DNA of 64,000 nt. Source: Begonia masoniana (Eukaryota; Streptophyta; Magnoliopsida; Cucurbitales; Begoniaceae). Made by a program: the position numbers and the translations under genes. The stretch is taken from contig CM039505.1 in the NCBI GenBank assembly GCA_022432975.1, forward strand, positions 49,621,897 to 49,685,896, written 5' to 3'. Shown here piece after piece: positions 59,303 through 64,000 of the stretch; the first letter of the stretch is position 1, and each line of letters starts with the position of its first letter. The notes under the pieces were generated by a model. It had not been told where the DNA came from. It was given only the letters and a program-made list of their open reading frames with translations, and made no database searches.

Positions 59303-59466
59303 GAGAAAAGTTCAATTTAGACCCCAACGTATGAGGTTAGTGACTATTTGGTATCTAACGTTTTTTTTGTACCCAATCAAACCCTAATGTATAAAACGTT
59401 TGCAATTTAAACCCTATCGTCAATTTTTTAGTTAAATTTAACAGATTCCTTTCAAATTTCCCAAAC

Positions 59467-59540
<74 letters not shown>

Positions 59541-60193
59541 GACTGCAATGGATTCTGAGATGAAAAAAAATCCAGTACCCACTTTCCGAGCTAGATTACT
59601 CAAATTTCATCAGAAGTCAATTAGATTCACCGTCCATAAACGAAAGCATGCAACATTTGTCAACAACCAAACAGATTTGAGAAAAAAAAACAAACTTACT
59701 CTTCAGCTGTCGAAAACTACGATCGACCTGAGCCCTTCCAACCTCTAAAATCTCCGAGACTCCATCTCCAGCTGTAGCCGCCGCCTTAAAATTTTCCTTG
59801 ATGGCATCCAAGATTTCCTTCAAGTTCTTGTGCCTAACAACCAGTCTCATGTCCGAGATCTCGCCTTTCTTATAACTCATTGAAGATTCACCACCGTCAA
59901 ACTTCTCCGTCGTGCTTGAGTACTTAGTAGTTGGCGGTGGAGCTACGGGCTCCATTCGGATCGAAGATCCTACATTTGACCGCGACCCTATTTGGGATCT
60001 CACATCTCGTTCTGTCTCAGTACCATCCTCTTCAGCATCAGATGAACTCGTGGAACTGTAATGGTCGTCCCATTTGCTACATTGAACCTCCTCGCGTTCT
60101 GTTTCTGTATTATCGAGGTGGTGCTTCTGGTGTTGGTACTTTTGGCGGAAGAATAGAACCAAAAGAAATGATGTGAAAAAGTGAGAATGGATA

Positions 60194-60224
<31 letters not shown>

Positions 60225-60390
60225 TAGTTTAAAAAATTTGAAAGGAATCTGTTAAATTTAACTAAAAGATTGACGGTAGAGTTTAAATTGCAAACGTTTT
60301 ATACGTTAGGGTTTGATTGGGTACAAAAAAAATATTAGGTACAAAATGGTCACTGACCCCATACGTTGGGGTCTAAATTGAACTTTTCCG
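59303..60390 (-). mobile_element. Pack-MULE carrying a DUF632 fragment
   Basis: 1088 bp with perfect 9-bp TSD TAATTTTTT (59294-59302 and 60391-60399). The terminal inverted repeats of about 170 bp start GAGAAAAGTTCAATTTAG and CGGAAAAGTTCAATTTAG and include ACCCAATCAAACCCTAA. The inner edge of each repeat is a CT/GA microsatellite: about 68 bp of CT on the left (59471-59538) but only about 26 bp of GA on the right (60198-60223). The interior is a host gene exon plus the start of its intron. Inserted in the MULE spacer. Confidence 0.9.
59700..60162 (-). pseudogene. Captured DUF632 gene exon
   Basis: Open minus-strand frame with the Ser/Asp/Glu-rich segment STSSSDAEEDGTETERDVRS, then MRLVVRHKNLKEILDAIKEN, FKAAATAGDGVSEILEVGRA and QVDRSFRQLK, ending at an intact GTAAGT donor (59699-59694). 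'RHxNLKEIxxAIKENFxKAAxAGDxVSExLExGRAQxDRSFRQLK' style strings mark the start of the DUF632 domain in plant nuclear/plasma-membrane proteins of the NRG2/bZIP-like group (family knowledge). Only this exon is present; the donor is followed by MULE terminal DNA about 155 bp later. The frame is uninterrupted, so capture is recent or the fragment is still translated. Confidence 0.8.
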
Positions 60391-60900
60391 TAATTTTTTT
60401 ATGCTTTGTATATTAATTAATTGAAATTCCTAATTTTATTTCAATACATTAATTATTTAATTCATTGAAATTCCTAACTTTATTTCAATACATTAATTAC
60501 GTAATTAATTGAAATTAATAACGTGACTAAAGTAATTATATTAATTAAAATTAATTTATTACAAATTAATTTGGATACATTACTTTATTAATTTATTTAC
60601 TAAAATATATTTTAGCTGCATTAATAATTTAAATAGATTAATTAAGTAATTAATATATTTTATACATTAATTTATTTGAAAACATTAACGATTTCATTGA
60701 AATTAATTAATTAATTAATTTAAAAAAGTTAAAAATTGGACAGAATTTCGTTTGTTTTATGACTCCCCATAGCTATCTTCAAATAGTTCCTGCAATTTTA
60801 AATAACACATATATAACCAAACAGTTCCAGTAAATGTACATCAACGCAAATATAGACAGTTATGTACATCAAAATCAAATAAAAGTACATCAAATAAAAT
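60391..60900. other. AT-rich spacer, continued
   Basis: TAATTAATTGAAATT-type repeats resembling those at 59160-59290; no gene. Confidence 0.5.
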
Positions 60901-60920
60901 ATAAACAAATAATGTACATC

Positions 60921-62206
60921 AAACTACTCTGGTGATATATCGTTCCTCGTCGTCAACTCTGCTGGCCATCCAATCCCCCAGTTTCTCAGTGACCTCTCTA
61001 ATGACTCACTGAGATAGTCATGTGACTCAACCACCTTCTTTTGGCCCAGGGTCAGCTGATCGACACTGCTGATGAGGAACTCAATCCTCTGCTGCATATG
61101 CTGTCCGCTCCTGACGCTCATCCAAAAGCATCTGCTGCATCATTTCCCACATCCTGCCAACCTCAGGGGCAATTGGCCGGCGCCGTCGCGGTGGTGGGGG
61201 TGTCCTCCTCCATCGAGCGTCCTCAGCTGGAGCATCATCAGCTGGAGCGTTCTGAGTTGGAGCATCCTCAGCTGGAGCGTCCCCAAGCTCCCCCTTCAGC
61301 ATTCCAAAACCCGGCCACCTCGACTAGACCCATCTTAGATAGATGAAGTCTGTCAAATACATCCAAGGCTCGGGGAGTTCTTAATTGCTCTTCCGCGGGG
61401 AGCTCGACTGTGATCTTTGCACGATTCGCCAAATCAAAGTACCATACAGTAGATTTTTGTTGCGTGTACGGGCGATCTCGTGCATGTGCCTCAATATCAT
61501 GAACCCGGGGTCCAAGAAAGTGCTACTGTACATCTTCTCCAATGACATAGAGATCTATCCAGTTGACTAGATCTCTATGGCCATCCCTCGGCAGTAGCGA
61601 GTGACTGATAAGGTTGTGAACAACCCGAGCTTTGGCGTTCAACTCCTTCGATCTCGGTTTGGTGAATTTTTCAATATTTTCATTGCGGTGAATCTGTCGA
61701 AGAAATTGCAATCCCTCGGGTGTTATGGCGAAATCACACTCTCGAGAAGCGTGATAGTACTGTACACCTGTATCGTTCGTAAATCCGAGCAGCTCGTTCA
61801 CATGCCTGACATAAAAACTGATTTCCTTACCACAGACATATGACCTCATGCATCCCTCCCACCCGGTACTGGTCAAGTTCGCATAAAATAAGCGAACAAC
61901 GCGATCACAAGTCTCTTCACTCATGTTGTACAAGTCTTGTAACCCAATGTTGTCAAACATTTCCCAGATCTGCAAAGACTCCCAACCAGCGAAGTTGAGA
62001 GTCTTCCCATAAATAATCGGCCAGAATGATATATCTCGATCGAATCTCTTTTTACATTCCTCGGTTCAAAAATCGATCAATAAATAACCTGGCGGTGGCC
62101 GGGGTGCTTCAGCCGGAGGCCCTTGTGATGAAGATCTTGGCCGGTTTGATGGGCCAACTGCTGATGAGGAGATGTGAGGACGTTTGAACGAGATTTTTGG
62201 GGCCAT
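60921..62206 (-). pseudogene. Minus-strand MULE ORF: PF20167-like domain protein
   Basis: ATG at 62206 opens MAPKISFKRPHISSSAVGPS; TGA near 62070 is the first stop. The frame then carries KRFDRDISFWPIIYGKT, VVRLFYANL, CMRSYVCGKEISFYVRHVNE, LLGF, LNAKARVVHNLISHSLLPRD and GHRDLVNWIDLYVIGEDVQ, with a stop at 61525. Further homologous-looking pieces continue: TVWYFDLANRAKITVELPAE, a Pro/Ala-rich linker and a helical end (QRIEFLISSVDQLTLGQ). The order (domain, Pro-rich linker, coiled C-terminus) equals that of the Sirevirus extra ORF at 52804. It is not a known Mutator accessory such as MURB. Confidence 0.78.
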
Positions 62207-62708
62207 TTCGGCCTCGGATTTTCGGAGAAAATGGCTCGGATTTGTGAGGCAAGGCTCGGGTTTGACGATTTTCGGCTTTTCGACAGGTCGGTTGTGGGAA
62301 TTTCAGAGATTAAAAAGCTCGGATTTGGGAGGCAAGGCTCGGGTTTGGCGATAGGGGTTTCGTCGGCGATAGGGTTTAGGTATTTTTGAGGTTCTCGACT
62401 GATTAGGAGCCCAATTATTGCGATTTCCGGCAATGACAACGCACTTTCGACGATTTTTCAGGAAAAAATCGAAAATTTCGCCCTTCCTCCTCTCGGTTTC
62501 AAAGTGTGAGGGGCTGAGCGGGGGCCGAATTTGTTATATACCAACGAACATTTGGTCCCCCGACTTAAATGTTCGGGGCCCCGTGTTTGGAACTAGGGCG
62601 CAAGTCGGGGGGCCGAAGTAAAATTTCGGCCCCCCGCATTTAGAACGATGAATAAATGGGGGGCCGAGTTGGAAATTTGGCCCCCCGACTTAAATTCGCT
62701 ACAATAAC
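62207..62708. other. Leader of the minus ORF plus GGGGCC-type blocks
   Basis: 62207-62510 is GC-rich with two diverged copies of GGCAAGGCTCGGGTTTG and would be the 5' UTR of the minus ORF. 62515-62708 has CGGGGGGCCGAA-type blocks like those of the left subterminal array, without the 29-bp palindrome. Confidence 0.6.
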
Positions 62709-63077
62709 AGGGGGCAGAGTTAGGTCTGCGACCCCCCGAATATGGTTCACGTGCATTGCACGTGCGCTGGGTGGTCCAGACCCTCCGCGTTCAACCACCG
62801 TGTCATGCGGCGCCTCGAACTTGTGGTTCGGCCCCCGACTAGTTTCGCGTGGAGGGCACGTGCGCAAGGGCCAGCACCCCCGCAACGCCAGTATTGCCAT
62901 GCGGGGGGTCGCGAAATGAATTCGGCCCCCCGAATTGAAATTCGGGGGTATGCAGGTCCCAGCCAGGGTTCATTTTGACAGTTTTTAAAATTTTGAGGTT
63001 TTGACCGCAACGATTTTTAGTTTGAGGGTTTTTTCGAGAATTATCCATACTTCAGGAGTTTTTTTTAGAATTTACCC
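62709..63077 (-). repeat. MULE right terminal inverted repeat
   Basis: Inverted partner of 44903-45273. It ends GAATTTACCC, followed by the 9-mer TTTATTATA. Confidence 0.9.
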
Positions 63078-63086
63078 TTTATTATA

Positions 63087-63275
63087 TTAATTAAATCAAT
63101 AATTATTTAACTCATAATAAAACTATAAATACTCATATAATAAGTTATAAAATAAATTCATCAGCAGCCAATAAAAAAAGGGCACGTGGTAGCGGAGAAA
63201 GGTGGGTCGTTTAGCATGACCAATAAGTCTCTCTTCCGTCGTCTCTGTTCAGCAGCTTTTGCAGTGTAGCGCGAC
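63087..63275 (+). promoter_or_regulatory. Residual proximal promoter and 5' UTR of the exonuclease gene
   Basis: Only about 190 bp separate the MULE duplication from the ATG. It contains TATAAATAC (about 63124) and TATAAAATAAATTC (about 63147), then GGCACGTGG (63181), a G-box core. Anything further upstream is transposon DNA. Confidence 0.55.
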
Positions 63276-63908
63276 ATGGCGATCAGTATAGTCGACCGTG
63301 ATCTTGGCTTCGACGATTACAGTATCTACGATGTCTACTTCGATGACGATCGTATTGAAACCCTTCTCACCTCTTCTCCTTACATGGTTGACTCTTGGAT
63401 CGACGATATCTTTCGAATTCATCGACACCGACTCCACTGCCTCATTGTCGGCCTTGACGTCGAATGGCGCCCTAGCAGCCGCCATTACGATAATCCAGTG
63501 GCCACGATCCAGCTCTGCGTCGGCCGCCGCTGCATCATATTTCAGCTTCTCTACGCCTCTGAAATTCCGGATTCTCTGATTCACTTTCTGGGGGACGAGG
63601 GCTTTACTTTCGTCGGGGTCGGGATTCAAAGCGATGTTGAGAAGCTTATGGAAGATCATGATTTGAATGTGGCAAATACTGTTGATCTACGGTACTTGGC
63701 TGCGGGAAGACTGAATCGACCTGATTTGAGTAATGCGGGGATCAAGACTCTGGCTAACGAGATTCTGGGTAAGGATTTCAACAAACCAAGGAGAGTGACT
63801 ATGAGCAGGTGGGATAGTGAATGTCTGACTTACGCTCAAGTACAGTATGCTTGTGTTGATGCTTTTGTGTCTTTTGAGATCGGTAGGTGCTTGAATGCAG
63901 CAGATTAA
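63276..63908 (+). CDS. WRN-like 3'-5' exonuclease (DEDDy)
   Basis: 210 residues, single exon, ATG at 63276. It shows the DnaQ-like fold of plant Werner-type exonucleases: exo I GLDVEW (Asp61, Glu63), exo II FVGVGIQSDVEKL (Asp120), exo III YACVDAFVSFEI (Tyr191, Asp195). So all DEDDy residues are present. VDLRYLAAGRL and GIKTLANEILG lie between exo II and III as expected. These enzymes degrade DNA or RNA 3' to 5'; plant members lack the RecQ helicase part and act as separate proteins. Length is normal for the family. Nothing is broken. The MULE ends about 190 bp upstream and may have changed its promoter. Confidence 0.93.
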   Translation: MAISIVDRDLGFDDYSIYDVYFDDDRIETLLTSSPYMVDSWIDDIFRIHRHRLHCLIVGLDVEWRPSSRHYDNPVATIQLCVGRRCIIFQLLYASEIPDSLIHFLGDEGFTFVGVGIQSDVEKLMEDHDLNVANTVDLRYLAAGRLNRPDLSNAGIKTLANEILGKDFNKPRRVTMSRWDSECLTYAQVQYACVDAFVSFEIGRCLNAAD

Positions 63909-64000
63909 CTGTAGGTAATTAGGTAATGGAGATCTTAGATAAGGTTTCAATGGCTTTTTTGTGCATGCTAGGTCTAGTGAAGCTTGAAACAAGATTGTGG

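Larger units (their letters stand above)
44903..63077 (+). mobile_element. 18-kb Mutator-like element (MULE) with nested insertions
   Basis: The terminal inverted repeats are about 370 bp and start GGGTAAATTC. Flanking 9-mers TTTATTATT (44894-44902) and TTTATTATA (63078-63086) match at 8 of 9; a 9-bp duplication is the Mutator signature. Without the Sirevirus (45812-56632) and the Pack-MULE (59303-60390) it is about 6.3 kb. It contains subterminal palindrome arrays, a MURA-like transposase on plus (56902-59094) and a PF20167-like ORF on minus (60921-62206), the two convergent. All coding parts carry stops. Confidence 0.9.

Overview
The window is nuclear DNA of a flowering plant, most likely a eudicot: genes have short GT-AG introns, intergenic DNA is AT-rich, and all three superfamilies of plant cut-and-paste and LTR elements are nested in it. 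I cannot name the species. Four host genes look intact: a 17-exon SPT6 transcription elongation factor with a very long GW/WG-repeat tail (minus, 23446-33700), a small dehydrin-like protein (plus, 20905-21180), a proline/histidine-rich membrane-anchored protein of the DUF7036 type (plus, 40689-43748) and a WRN-like 3'-5' exonuclease (plus, 63276-63908). A fifth, a DUF639 gene (minus, 903-8675), is split by a retrotransposon and decayed.

Layout. 1-717: a foldback segment with two inverted copies of a CDC48B-like AAA ATPase fragment. 903-8675: the DUF639 remnant, with a young intact Copia element (1896-7976, TSD TGATC) in its second intron. 8840-9258: hAT-like debris. 9259-12980: gene-free AT-rich DNA. 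12981-19755: a Gypsy element (TSD GTTAT) whose 5' LTR holds an 847-bp hairpin MITE. 19930-20432: an A-tract array. 20905-21180: the dehydrin-like gene. 21337-23162: a gag-only LTR element (TSD TTAAT). 23446-33700: SPT6. 35125-40175: a decayed hAT element containing a second hAT element (35681-36992) that carries two exons of an RGLG-type ubiquitin ligase. 40689-43748: the DUF7036 gene. 44903-63077: an 18-kb Mutator-like (MULE) composite. 63276-63908: the exonuclease gene, whose start codon is about 190 bp from the MULE edge.

The MULE composite is the most unusual part. It has 370-bp terminal inverted repeats, arrays of perfect palindromes mixed with G-runs, a decayed MURA-like transposase on the plus strand, and a second, minus-strand gene for a 'putative plant transposon protein' domain (PF20167-like). 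Inside it sit a Sirevirus-type Copia element (45812-56632), whose extra ORF after pol encodes the same kind of domain, and a Pack-MULE (59303-60390) carrying a DUF632 gene fragment. Both elements that encode the PF20167-like protein also carry amplified short semi-palindromic motif arrays. I propose, as inference, that the protein and the arrays are a protein/target-site pair, comparable in logic to VANDAL anti-silencing.

Three separate transposons in 64 kb carry host gene fragments with introns or splice sites still present (CDC48B, RGLG, DUF632), so capture was at the DNA level.
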